Shown here in pieces: positions 1 through 7,598 of a DNA stretch of 64,000 nt. Below the pieces are notes generated by a model, which saw only the letters and a list, made by a program, of their open reading frames with translations, was not told the DNA's origin and did no database searches. Source of the DNA: Proteobacteria bacterium ST_bin16 (lineage in GTDB: Bacteria; Pseudomonadota; Gammaproteobacteria; Burkholderiales; Nitrosomonadaceae); NCBI GenBank assembly GCA_002083595.1, contig MSXT01000006.1, forward strand, positions 3,377-67,376. Direction: 5' to 3'. Position 1 is the stretch's first letter. Each line of letters begins with the position of its first letter. The translations under genes were made by a program, and so were the position numbers.

Positions 1-365
1 GTTTTGGTTGTTTTGGATTTTTGAGTTTTTCCTTTCGGTTCGATACTCTTCAGTGTTCCTTTGGGCAACAGGGTTTGCACCGAAGATTTAAGCGCGGTGA
101 CTTCGATAGCCGGTGCTATTTCGATAATCACATAAGCTTCGCTGACATTCAGAACCTGACCGAGGATACCGCCGTTGGTAATGACTTCATCGCCTCTCTG
201 CAATCCTTCTACCATCTGTTTTTGCTCTTTGGCGCGTTTGGCCTGCGGGCGGATCAATAGAAAATAAAACAGCACCAGTATCCCGAACATCGGTAACAGG
301 CTTAACAAGTCCGAGCTGTCTTGCGTTGACGCAGCAGCTTGTGCAAATGCATCATTAATCAGCAT
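1..365 (-). CDS. yajC: YajC, Sec translocon accessory subunit (partial, C-terminus off the window)
   Basis: Reading the minus strand from the ATG at 363-365 gives about 121 residues that run off the left edge. An N-terminal hydrophobic segment around residues 22-40 ends in FLLIRPQAKR, the typical YajC junction. A conserved stretch with GDEVITNGGILG follows, then a basic, lysine-rich tail. YajC is a small inner-membrane protein that joins SecDF and SecYEG. A GGGAG ribosome-binding site precedes the start. It lies 47 bases downstream of tgt in the common queA-tgt-yajC(-secD-secF) order, so secD is expected just outside the window. The plus-strand reading frame over the same bases is a shadow. 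Confidence 0.93.
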   Translation of the reverse strand, partial: MLINDAFAQAAASTQDSSDLLSLLPMFGILVLFYFLLIRPQAKRAKEQKQMVEGLQRGDEVITNGGILGQVLNVSEAYVIIEIAPAIEVTALKSSVQTLLPKGTLKSIEPKGKTQKSKTTK

Positions 366-412
366 AAAGTTCTCCCTTTCTGAAAAAAGGTACATATTAG
401 CATGATGACCGC

Positions 413-1498
413 TTATGCCAGAAATTCTTGTGCATATTCTTCAAATTGTTGGTTTTCGATTGCACTGCGGATTTCTTGCATCAGTTGCTGGTAATAATAC
501 AAGTTGTGCACGGTATTCAGATGCGCTCCTAGCATTTCGTTGATGCGTTGCAAATGATGCAGATAAGCGCGGCTGAAATGCTGGCAGGTGTAGCAACCGC
601 AGTGCTCGTCAGGCGGGGATGTGTCCAGCCGGTAGCGGCTGTTGCGTAATTTAATAATGCCATGACGCGTATACAGCCAGCCATTGCGGGCATTTCGCGT
701 TGGCAGTACGCAATCGAACATATCAATGCCGTGCGCCACGGCATGCACAATATCCGCCGGTGTGCCGACACCCATCAAATAACGTGGTTGATCAGCGGGT
801 AGCAGCGGTGCGGTATGTTTGAGGATGCGTTGCATGTCCGCTTTGGGTTCGCCTACGGATAATCCGCCGATCGCATAACCGTCAAAACCGATGCGATATA
901 AACCGGCAAACGATTGATCGCGCAGATGTTCGTGCATGCCACCTTGCACGATGCCGAACAATGCATTCGGATTGCCATGATGCGCCTGTTTGGAGCGTTC
1001 CGCCCAGCGCAGACTGAGTTCCATCGAGAGTTGAGTGGTCGATTCATCTGCCGGATACGGAGTGCATTCATCAAAGATCATCACAATATCGGAATTGAGC
1101 GTGCGCTGAATTCGCATCGATTCTTCCGGTGACAAAAAACAGTTGTCACCGTTGACCGGCGATTTGAAATGCACGCCTTGCTCGGTGATCTTGCGCAAAT
1201 CACCCAGGCTGTATACCTGGAATCCACCGGAATCGGTGAGTATCGGGCCGCGCCAGCCCATGAAATCATGCAATCCGCTATGTGCTTCGATCACTTCCAG
1301 TCCGGGGCGCAGCCATAAATGGAATGTATTGCCCAGAATGATTTGCGCGTTTGTCGCTTGCAGTGCGGCGGGTGGCATGCTTTTGACCGCGCCATAAGTA
1401 CCTACCGGCATGAAAACCGGTGTTTCGACCGTGCCATGCGCCAAGGTCAAGGTGCCGCGGCGGGCTGCCTTGTCGGTGGAATGTAACTGAAATTTCAT
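413..1498 (-). CDS. tgt: Queuine tRNA-ribosyltransferase (tRNA-guanine transglycosylase)
   Basis: This 361-residue protein exchanges guanine-34 for the queuosine precursor preQ1 in GUN-anticodon tRNAs. Family signatures are visible: TPVFMPVGTYGAVK near the N-terminus, LTDSGGFQVYSL around residue 90 with the active-site Asp, GIVQGG and IGGLSVGEPK in the middle, and a C-terminal zinc site CGCYTCQHF with a downstream His. The length is close to that of other bacterial Tgt enzymes. Its ATG overlaps the queA stop by four bases, so the two successive queuosine enzymes are translationally coupled. Confidence 0.97.
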   Translation of the reverse strand: MKFQLHSTDKAARRGTLTLAHGTVETPVFMPVGTYGAVKSMPPAALQATNAQIILGNTFHLWLRPGLEVIEAHSGLHDFMGWRGPILTDSGGFQVYSLGDLRKITEQGVHFKSPVNGDNCFLSPEESMRIQRTLNSDIVMIFDECTPYPADESTTQLSMELSLRWAERSKQAHHGNPNALFGIVQGGMHEHLRDQSFAGLYRIGFDGYAIGGLSVGEPKADMQRILKHTAPLLPADQPRYLMGVGTPADIVHAVAHGIDMFDCVLPTRNARNGWLYTRHGIIKLRNSRYRLDTSPPDEHCGCYTCQHFSRAYLHHLQRINEMLGAHLNTVHNLYYYQQLMQEIRSAIENQQFEEYAQEFLA

Positions 1499-2529
1499 GA
1501 TTTTCTCTCAATCAGCATGGCGTCTCCATAGCTAAAAAAACGGTAGCGCTCAGTTACGGCATGCCGATAAGCAAGCCGGATGTTTTCCATGCCGGCGAAA
1601 GCCGAGACCAGCATTAGTAGTGTTGAGCAGGGCAAATGAAAGTTGGTCAATAATCGCTCGACTACTTGAAAGCGATAGCCTGGCGTAATAAAAATCCGCG
1701 TATCGCCATATCCCGTGATCAACTGACCATGATGCATCGCTGCACAAGATTCCAGCGCCCGTAGCGATGTCGTACCGACGGCAAGAATGCGCCCTCCCGA
1801 TAGCCGGGCTTGCCGGATCGCATCCAAGGTGGCCTGCGGGATATGATAGGTTTCGTTGTGCATGGTGTGATCGGCAATATTTTCAACCCGCACCGGCTGA
1901 AATGTTCCGGCGCCGACATGCAAAGTGACGTAAGCAATGGTGATGCCCATCGCCCGTAATTGATCCATCATGCCGGTATCGAAATGCAGCCCCGCAGTCG
2001 GTGCCGCAACAGCCCCTGCATTTCTTGCGTAAACTGTCTGATAGCGCGATTCATCTGCGGCGGTCGCTGGGCGGGCGATATAGGGAGGCAACGGCAATTG
2101 ACCGTAGCATTCCAGCAATTCCGCTGTCGTTTTTTCATGCTCAAAGCGCAACGTATAAAATTCCTGCTCACGCGCGATCACGGTCGCCGGTATCGTATCC
2201 GCCAGTAATAAGGTTGAATCCGGTTTGGGTGCATGGCTGGCGCGGATGGCTGCCAGAACATGGCGATCATCGAGTATTCGCTCCACCATGACTTCCACCT
2301 TGCCGCCACTATCTTTTTTTCCGTACAAGCGCGCTTTAATCACCTGGGTATCGTTAAACACCATGACATCTCCGGCGCGCAGGAAACTGGGTAAATTTGA
2401 AAATAACGCGTCCTGCCATTGATTATTATTGCTATCTAAATAGAGCAAACGGCTGCCGGTGCGCTGCTCGGCGGGAAACTGTGCGATCAATTCGGCGGGC
2501 AGATAAAAGTCAAAATCTTGCGTCTTCAT
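1495..2529 (-). CDS. queA: S-adenosylmethionine:tRNA ribosyltransferase-isomerase
   Basis: QueA (344 residues) transfers and isomerises the ribosyl moiety of SAM onto preQ1-tRNA, making epoxyqueuosine. It begins MKTQDFDFYLPAELIAQFP, the usual N-terminus, and contains the conserved AAPTAGLHFD, THVGAGTFQPVR-like (LHVGAGTFQPV) and TNFHLPCSTLLMLV blocks. It is the first gene of the queA-tgt-yajC operon. The start lies about 110 bases from the divergent tRNA-Leu gene, so the promoter must sit in that short gap. Full length, with no anomalies. Confidence 0.97.
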   Translation of the reverse strand: MKTQDFDFYLPAELIAQFPAEQRTGSRLLYLDSNNNQWQDALFSNLPSFLRAGDVMVFNDTQVIKARLYGKKDSGGKVEVMVERILDDRHVLAAIRASHAPKPDSTLLLADTIPATVIAREQEFYTLRFEHEKTTAELLECYGQLPLPPYIARPATAADESRYQTVYARNAGAVAAPTAGLHFDTGMMDQLRAMGITIAYVTLHVGAGTFQPVRVENIADHTMHNETYHIPQATLDAIRQARLSGGRILAVGTTSLRALESCAAMHHGQLITGYGDTRIFITPGYRFQVVERLLTNFHLPCSTLLMLVSAFAGMENIRLAYRHAVTERYRFFSYGDAMLIERKS

Positions 2530-2638
2530 GCCGCCTATTATACCGGCGCAGCATGTTTTCCGCCCATGCGGCTTGCTGTACTCCGCCTTTTCAGTGATAA
2601 TTGCGCCTGCTGTTTATTCAAAACAGGCAAATTGTTTG

Positions 2639-2725
2639 GCCGAGATGGCGGAATTGGTAGACGCACGGGACTCAAAATCCCGCGATGGTGACATCATGGG
2701 GGTTCGATTCCCCCTCTCGGCACCA
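2639..2725 (+). tRNA. tRNA-Leu (anticodon CAA)
   Basis: The 87-base sequence folds as a class II tRNA. The acceptor arms GCCGAGA (2639-2645) and TCTCGGC (2715-2721) pair perfectly. The anticodon loop CTCAAAA lies between CGGGA and TCCCG, giving anticodon CAA. There is a long variable arm and a GGTTCGATTCC T-arm. The 3' CCA is encoded (2723-2725). The variable arm and the GGTAGACGC D-loop fit leucine. Confidence 0.96.
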
Positions 2726-2737
2726 ATAGTAATTTCC

Positions 2738-2757
2738 AGAATACTCTGCGTATTTTT
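2738..2757 (+). terminator. Weak stem-loop plus T-run after tRNA-Leu
   Basis: AGAATAC and GTATTTT can form a 7-bp stem (one G-U pair) around TCTGC, followed by more T. It starts 12 bases after the tRNA CCA. The stem is AT-rich, so this is only a plausible terminator. Confidence 0.35.
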
Positions 2758-3433
2758 CTATCGCAGCAATCAAGCAAGCAAGACTCAAAGGCCGCTTACG
2801 ATCATCGTCCACGGGGATGATAAACCGCTATGAATGGTCGGATTGAAGCGTATTTCATCAGATCCGGAATCAGTATGCAAAACGATGAACCCATTCCTGG
2901 TAATGATTATTCATTCTATAGTTTTATTTCATAAAAGGTTTTTTCTGTTGTCCACAATTTCTGTGGATAACTTTGTGGACAATCGAGTTGAATGGATGAC
3001 TAACTTATAAATTTCTAAGGGTTTTTCTTGGATTGCTTAATAATTTAACATATCGATTATGTTTAAATTATCATTTACTTGCGGGATATTTTTCAGTCTG
3101 ATATCAAGATTGTCACGGGATATTTATAACTTTCTTAAACTGTGGATTGTTTGGAATGTCAAGGAAAAAATAAAAAGTAAATTGTAGAGATTGTGTAAAA
3201 AGAAAATTCTTAATGCGCCATGACTGATGTGCGTGATGAAATTCTAATCATGTTTTTTGTGTATGGAAAATTTTTATCAGGGAAACTTTGCCGAATGTTA
3301 ACTAGATAGTTAACAAATGTATTGATTGAGTCAGCGATAAGTATTGTGATGATAGGGGTCGAGGTATCTCATGCTAGCAGTGCTGAAATCGAATCGATGC
3401 GGTGTTAAGCCGCTTTTGAGGTGGCTTCACTAA
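2758..3433. other. AT-rich intergenic region containing repeat copy A
   Basis: About 680 bases without a supportable gene. The region is AT-rich and contains a cluster of DnaA-box-like 9-mers and the first copy of a diverged intergenic repeat (listed separately). Nothing else coding or structured was recognised. Confidence 0.7.
2945..3152 (+). repeat. Diverged intergenic repeat, copy A, with a DnaA-box cluster
   Basis: Copy A carries a perfect DnaA box in reverse sense (TGTGGATAA, 2962-2970). One-mismatch boxes flank it: TTGTCCACA at 2948-2956 and TGTGGACAA at 2974-2982. The core GTGGATAACTTTGTG is shared with copy B. ATTATG follows 94 bases after the box start and TGTGGATTGTTT 179 bases after it. 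Both offsets are identical in copy B, and the first is 93 in copy C. The common spacing shows these are homologous, decayed copies rather than chance DnaA boxes. Confidence 0.75.
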
Positions 3434-3458
3434 GAAAAAAACGGGAGCTTGCGCTCCC
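3434..3458 (-). terminator. Rho-independent terminator of the PEP-CTERM gene
   Basis: GGGAGC (3443-3448), a TTGC loop and GCTCCC (3453-3458) form a perfect 6-bp GC-rich stem. On the minus strand a run of T (A at 3435-3441 on the plus strand) follows it. It lies 24 bases past the stop of the minus-strand PEP-CTERM gene. Confidence 0.88.
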
Positions 3459-3482
3459 ATTCCGGATCTTATCGGGATTTGC

Positions 3483-4148
3483 TTAAACGGCTGATTCTTT
3501 TCTGCGGTGTGCCATAAATCCCATCAAACCCAAGCCGGCCAGAAGCATGGCGTAGGTTCCCGGTTCTGGAACAGGACTCAGGGAGTCGTTTGTGCTGAAT
3601 GTTGTGAAGTCACCAGTCCCTCCAATCCTGAATTGGGTTTGCTGGCCGCCGTCACAGCAACCTTCAAGGCCGTAGAGGTTGAGTGTGTGATAGCCGGCAG
3701 CGAGGTTCAATGTATTGATACTCAAATACTGCGATGAATCGCTGTAGCTGCCATTCCACCACATATCGTTTGTTTTGAAATCAAATGCTAAACCATCGAC
3801 AAAAATGGCTCCGCCGTGACCAAAATCAACACCGGCGCGAATTTGCCATGCCCCCGCATTGGCTGGGGATACATAAAAATCAACAGTTGATTTAAAGGCT
3901 ATGTCAGTTGTCGAGCCACCAGCAAACAATCCATGATTGGAAATGTTGTCGTAAATTGCAGGGGTTGCAATTCCGTAACCAATTGATGGGATTGCAACGG
4001 CTGAATCAACTACGGACTGGTAGGCTGCTGCGTCAATTTGAGGACCCGCGGTTGAGAAACCCGTTTCAATTGTTATTGAACTGGCATTAGCACCGCCAAA
4101 TAATGCAAGCGATATTGCGGTAACTGATAATGTGAAAGTTATTTTCAT
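3483..4148 (-). CDS. PEP-CTERM sorting-domain exported protein
   Basis: This 221-residue protein has a cleavable signal peptide (about residues 1-22, ending GGANA). At residues 193-216 it has a canonical PEP-CTERM tail: VPEPG, a hydrophobic helix with LLAGLGLMG, then HRR. In this system an exosortase is expected to cut near the PEP motif during export to the envelope. The mature part is rich in Gly, Ser, Asn and aromatic residues. It contains a CCDGG motif in EGCCDGG (about residue 162), as in cysteine-pair PEP-CTERM families. No exosortase lies in the window. The gene is monocistronic, has its own terminator, and sits between two direct repeat copies. Confidence 0.9.
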   Translation of the reverse strand: MKITFTLSVTAISLALFGGANASSITIETGFSTAGPQIDAAAYQSVVDSAVAIPSIGYGIATPAIYDNISNHGLFAGGSTTDIAFKSTVDFYVSPANAGAWQIRAGVDFGHGGAIFVDGLAFDFKTNDMWWNGSYSDSSQYLSINTLNLAAGYHTLNLYGLEGCCDGGQQTQFRIGGTGDFTTFSTNDSLSPVPEPGTYAMLLAGLGLMGFMAHRRKESAV

Positions 4149-4884
4149 AAGACTCCTGTTATGCAGTATTAAGTTGTTAAAGTACTTAGGATATATGGTT
4201 CGTTATCTCTAACCAGCGCAGAACAAGTCAAAGTTAAATTACTCGATGAATGGATGCAATTGAACAACATCATAGTTTCTATCCATCCTCATGAATGTTA
4301 ATAGAACCTAAGCCAATCAACTGTGCGAAAAATCACAGCTCATCGTTTAATAAGCCCTGCGCGATTGATTTATCGATATATATGGAAACAGCTTTAGAAA
4401 GAAGAATATTTTTTAAATTTTGGGGTTGCAAATATTGTGGATAACTTTGTGAGTAATTCATGTATTTGGAAATTTAACTCATCGATTTCTAAAGATTTCT
4501 ATTGGTCTGTGTGCTTGTTTTACACATTGATTATGCGCTAATTATCATCAAGTTATTACTGCTTCTTACGCTGCGTGCTCATTGGGTCAAATGAAATCCA
4601 TAATTGACTCAGTTTGTGGATTGTTTAAATGATCAAATAGAAATTAAGGTGAATTGAATCGATAGTGAATTTTCTGAATTGCTTGGGATGGGATTTTTCT
4701 TTCAATACGTCGATATAAAGCCGATTTTTTGCTTTATTCGAGCTATCTGTGTAAGAAAATATGAGTATAATGGTAAGAAGACACACTAGGTGATGTTTTT
4801 AATATGATGATTATATTGGAATTAGTTTGCAATATACGTGCGTTATAAATGACAAAATTGATTTAAGATTATTTTAAGTTAGCG
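4149..4884. other. AT-rich intergenic region containing repeat copy B
   Basis: About 740 bases between the divergent PEP-CTERM gene and the exopolysaccharide-like operon. It must hold both promoters, but I cannot assign a convincing -35/-10 or -24/-12 pair. It contains repeat copy B. No coding frame is supportable. Confidence 0.65.
4424..4626 (+). repeat. Diverged intergenic repeat, copy B
   Basis: This copy has a perfect reverse DnaA box TGTGGATAA (4436-4444) inside GTGGATAACTTTGTG. ATTATG lies at 4530 (+94) and TGTGGATTGTTT at 4615 (+179), the same offsets as copy A. Between them, TTTCTAA, TTGG and AATTATCAT blocks align with copy A. The outer two boxes of copy A are decayed here. Same orientation as copies A and C. 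Confidence 0.75.
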
Positions 4885-6267
4885 ATGCTTATATTTTTCT
4901 CCCAAGAGAAGACTGATTTATTGGATCCGTATCAGGATCTTTTTGAAATTTGTCATTTCAGTGATTTTTCGGATTGGGAGAAAAATAAAATCATTCCTTC
5001 CGCGTTTATCATCGCGGGAAATGATAAACAATATACCGCATCAATCCTTGGCAAGGTACGCAGAGATGACGAAGTTTTTGCGTCATTGTGTTTTGCAGCA
5101 AATCCGGTGACGGCATCTGATAACTTGTTGCTCGATGGTCAATTGCCGCAGCCTCCGGTTTTGCTGGAAGCGGTTAATCAAATTGAAAACTTACTGAAGT
5201 CGCTGAAGAGCAATGAGACCTATATCACCCACCAAGGACGGTTAATAAAGTACTTGTGGTTACGCCCTGATTTCATCCTTCAGCCGCACCATGAGTGGCA
5301 AAATCCCCGTTTTTATCGCTACCCATTGTTGGAAGCGTTGAGTCAGGACAGATCCGATTCTTTCGAGTGGCTGCGCAATCTCGCCAATAACAAAATAATT
5401 GAACCTTTGACGATGCTCGACCGGCAGCGCGAATGTGCTTATTGCCGTTCGGCGCACTTGAGTTTTATCGATATATGCCCGAATTGCCAGTCGATCGATA
5501 TCAAGCTGCAAGCTTCTTTGCATTGTTTTACCTGCGGTTGTGTTGATGTGCAAGATAAATTCATGCATAGCGGTACGCTGGTTTGTCCCAAATGCCATAC
5601 GCATTTGCGGCATATTGGCAGCGACTACGACCGGCCTATCGAGAATTACCGCTGCCAGTCTTGCAGCCAGTCGTTTATAGAAGGCGATGTGCAAGTCCGC
5701 TGCGCGATGTGTGAGAAAGAGATGAAACCGGGTGAGCTCATCCTGAATGAAGTGCATAGCTGGCGCTTAAGCGATAAAGGAAGAACGGTTGCTTTCCGGG
5801 GTGAAGTATTCGACTTGTCCTCGGGGTTTGATCAGCTGGATTTTATTTCCCGTGAGTTATTCATGCACGATCTTGACTGGCAAATGGTCACGTCCCGGCG
5901 TTATCCCAATGTGCATTTCAGTTTGTTCGGGATCTACTTCGCCAATCTGCCGGATCTGGTCGAACTTTTTAACCACGCGCGTCTGCTGCAAATGCTCGAA
6001 GCCTTTGCGCAACGATTGAGAAGCTTGCTCCGGACTCCTGACCTTTCCACGCGGACGTCGGAGAATATGCTGTGGTTGCTTTTGCCGAATACGGATGAGC
6101 AAGGGCTGGGCGGTTTTCAAAAACGTATCGAAAGCAGTATGAACGTACTGCTGGAAGAAAGTGAGCATAAGCTGGATTTCCGTTTTATCGGTATTTCCTC
6201 GCGGAATATACCCGAGAAGGAAAGTGCTCCGCTCCTGCTGGCGCGTCTTGCGGGCGAGTTGCTATAG
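4885..6267 (+). CDS. Zinc-ribbon (TackOD1-like) protein with a degenerate GGDEF-like C-terminus
   Basis: A 460-residue soluble protein with no signal peptide or membrane segment. Residues 184-276 hold six CxxC pairs (184/187, 198/201, 214/217, 234/237, 257/260, 273/276), enough for about three zinc ribbons. The spacing and the phrase FIDICPNC resemble the TackOD1 output domain as I remember it. Residues ~335-440 read like a GGDEF fold (SLFGIYF, LLQMLEAFAQRLRSLLR, WLLLPNT). The signature is replaced by RTSENM, so cyclase activity is unlikely. It is the first gene of a tight operon with a polysaccharide-synthase-type glycosyltransferase (3 bases away), which suggests a regulatory or assembly role, perhaps nucleotide sensing. 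The start has only a weak ribosome-binding site. Function is inferred. Confidence 0.7.
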   Translation: MLIFFSQEKTDLLDPYQDLFEICHFSDFSDWEKNKIIPSAFIIAGNDKQYTASILGKVRRDDEVFASLCFAANPVTASDNLLLDGQLPQPPVLLEAVNQIENLLKSLKSNETYITHQGRLIKYLWLRPDFILQPHHEWQNPRFYRYPLLEALSQDRSDSFEWLRNLANNKIIEPLTMLDRQRECAYCRSAHLSFIDICPNCQSIDIKLQASLHCFTCGCVDVQDKFMHSGTLVCPKCHTHLRHIGSDYDRPIENYRCQSCSQSFIEGDVQVRCAMCEKEMKPGELILNEVHSWRLSDKGRTVAFRGEVFDLSSGFDQLDFISRELFMHDLDWQMVTSRRYPNVHFSLFGIYFANLPDLVELFNHARLLQMLEAFAQRLRSLLRTPDLSTRTSENMLWLLLPNTDEQGLGGFQKRIESSMNVLLEESEHKLDFRFIGISSRNIPEKESAPLLLARLAGELL

Positions 6268-6270
6268 TTC

Positions 6271-7596
6271 ATGGAAAGTCTGAATCAAGCGTGGAGCTTT
6301 TTTCTTATTGCAACGTCGCGCTTCCAGGATATCGAGTACGTCTTCATGCTGATTCCATTCGTACTGTTTTTTGAATTACCGCTGTATTTTGTCAATTGGA
6401 TGAGCGTTTTCCGCTATCTGTTTAAAAAATCGGTGGAAGCGCCGGTGTCATTTCCTTACTACCCGCGCGTAACTTGTGCGATTACCTGCTACGCCGAAGG
6501 AAAAGCGGTGCAGAGTACAGTGATCTCTTTATTGGAGCAGATCTATCCGGGACATATTGAAATCATTGCGATGGTCGATGGCGTGCAAAAAAATTTGGCC
6601 ACGTATCAGGCATTGAAAGAACTCGTACCCGTGGTTGCCAGTTATCCCAAGCGTTCATTGGTCATCATTCCGAAAATTCAACGCGGTGGCAGGGTCTCAT
6701 CATTGAACGCCGGACTTAGCCGGGCGCAAGGTGAGATTTTTTTCGCTTTGGATGGCGATACATCGTTTGATAATCAAATGGTCAGTTCCGCTGCCGCTCA
6801 CTTTCGCAACCATGATATTGTCGCGGTGACGGGGCCGATGCGTGTGCGTAACGCCAGAAAAGCGATCATTACCCGGCTGCAGAGTCTGGAATATATGTTG
6901 ACCATGCAGGTAGGGAAACTGGGGTTTGCGAAACTGAATGTCATAAATAACGTCCCGGGGGCGTTCGGCATTTTTAGAAAGTCCTTTATCCAGAAAATAG
7001 GTGGATGGAATACCGGGACCGCCGAGGACCTTGATTTGACCCTGCGCATCAAGCAATACCATCAACGTTATCCGCACCTGAGGATTGAGTTTGAACCCGG
7101 TGCGGTTTCGCATACCGATGCGCCGGAAAGTTTCAAGGATTTTCTGAAGCAGCGCCTACGCTGGGATGGCGATCTTTGGTATATCTACTCGAATAAACAC
7201 AAGTACGGTATTTCCGCATCGAGGATGGGGTGGAGCAATTTTATATTTCTGCTCTGGTACGGCATTCTGTTTCAGATCGTCATGCCTTTTTCCATCGTGA
7301 TTTATACGGTCTACATGGCGATAAAGCTGCCTATCCTGACTTTTTTTCTAAGCATGGTGCTGGTCTATTTGTTCTATTTAGGCTTGATTACCCTGCAATA
7401 CATTTTTTATCTTGTGCTCGTCTCAGACAGAAAATGGGAGGACTGCGAAGCTGCTTTGATCCTGCCTATTTATCCGTTGTTCCAGTTTGTTTCGCGCGTC
7501 TGGAGCGCTTTTGCAATCTTAAACCAGATACTGAACAAAGGGCACTTGGATTCCGCGATGGCGCCTTTGTGGGTGCTTAAAAAGGGAAAACAGTAA
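6271..7596 (+). CDS. Membrane glycosyltransferase family 2, putative exopolysaccharide synthase
   Basis: This 441-residue inner-membrane protein has a hydrophobic N-terminus (about 22-45), a cytoplasmic GT-A domain, and several C-terminal membrane helices (about 317-345, 350-385, 395-420). Catalytic features are present: a DGD motif at 161-163, AED at 251-253 (the TED-type base) and QRLRW at 294-298. QxxRW is the acceptor/processivity signature of BcsA-, Alg8- and HasA-like synthases. It has no PilZ domain. Between a zinc-ribbon protein and a TolC/HlyD pair, it is best read as the polymerase of an exported glycan. Sugar and linkage cannot be told from sequence. Confidence 0.85.
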   Translation: MESLNQAWSFFLIATSRFQDIEYVFMLIPFVLFFELPLYFVNWMSVFRYLFKKSVEAPVSFPYYPRVTCAITCYAEGKAVQSTVISLLEQIYPGHIEIIAMVDGVQKNLATYQALKELVPVVASYPKRSLVIIPKIQRGGRVSSLNAGLSRAQGEIFFALDGDTSFDNQMVSSAAAHFRNHDIVAVTGPMRVRNARKAIITRLQSLEYMLTMQVGKLGFAKLNVINNVPGAFGIFRKSFIQKIGGWNTGTAEDLDLTLRIKQYHQRYPHLRIEFEPGAVSHTDAPESFKDFLKQRLRWDGDLWYIYSNKHKYGISASRMGWSNFIFLLWYGILFQIVMPFSIVIYTVYMAIKLPILTFFLSMVLVYLFYLGLITLQYIFYLVLVSDRKWEDCEAALILPIYPLFQFVSRVWSAFAILNQILNKGHLDSAMAPLWVLKKGKQ

Positions 7597-7598
7597 AA

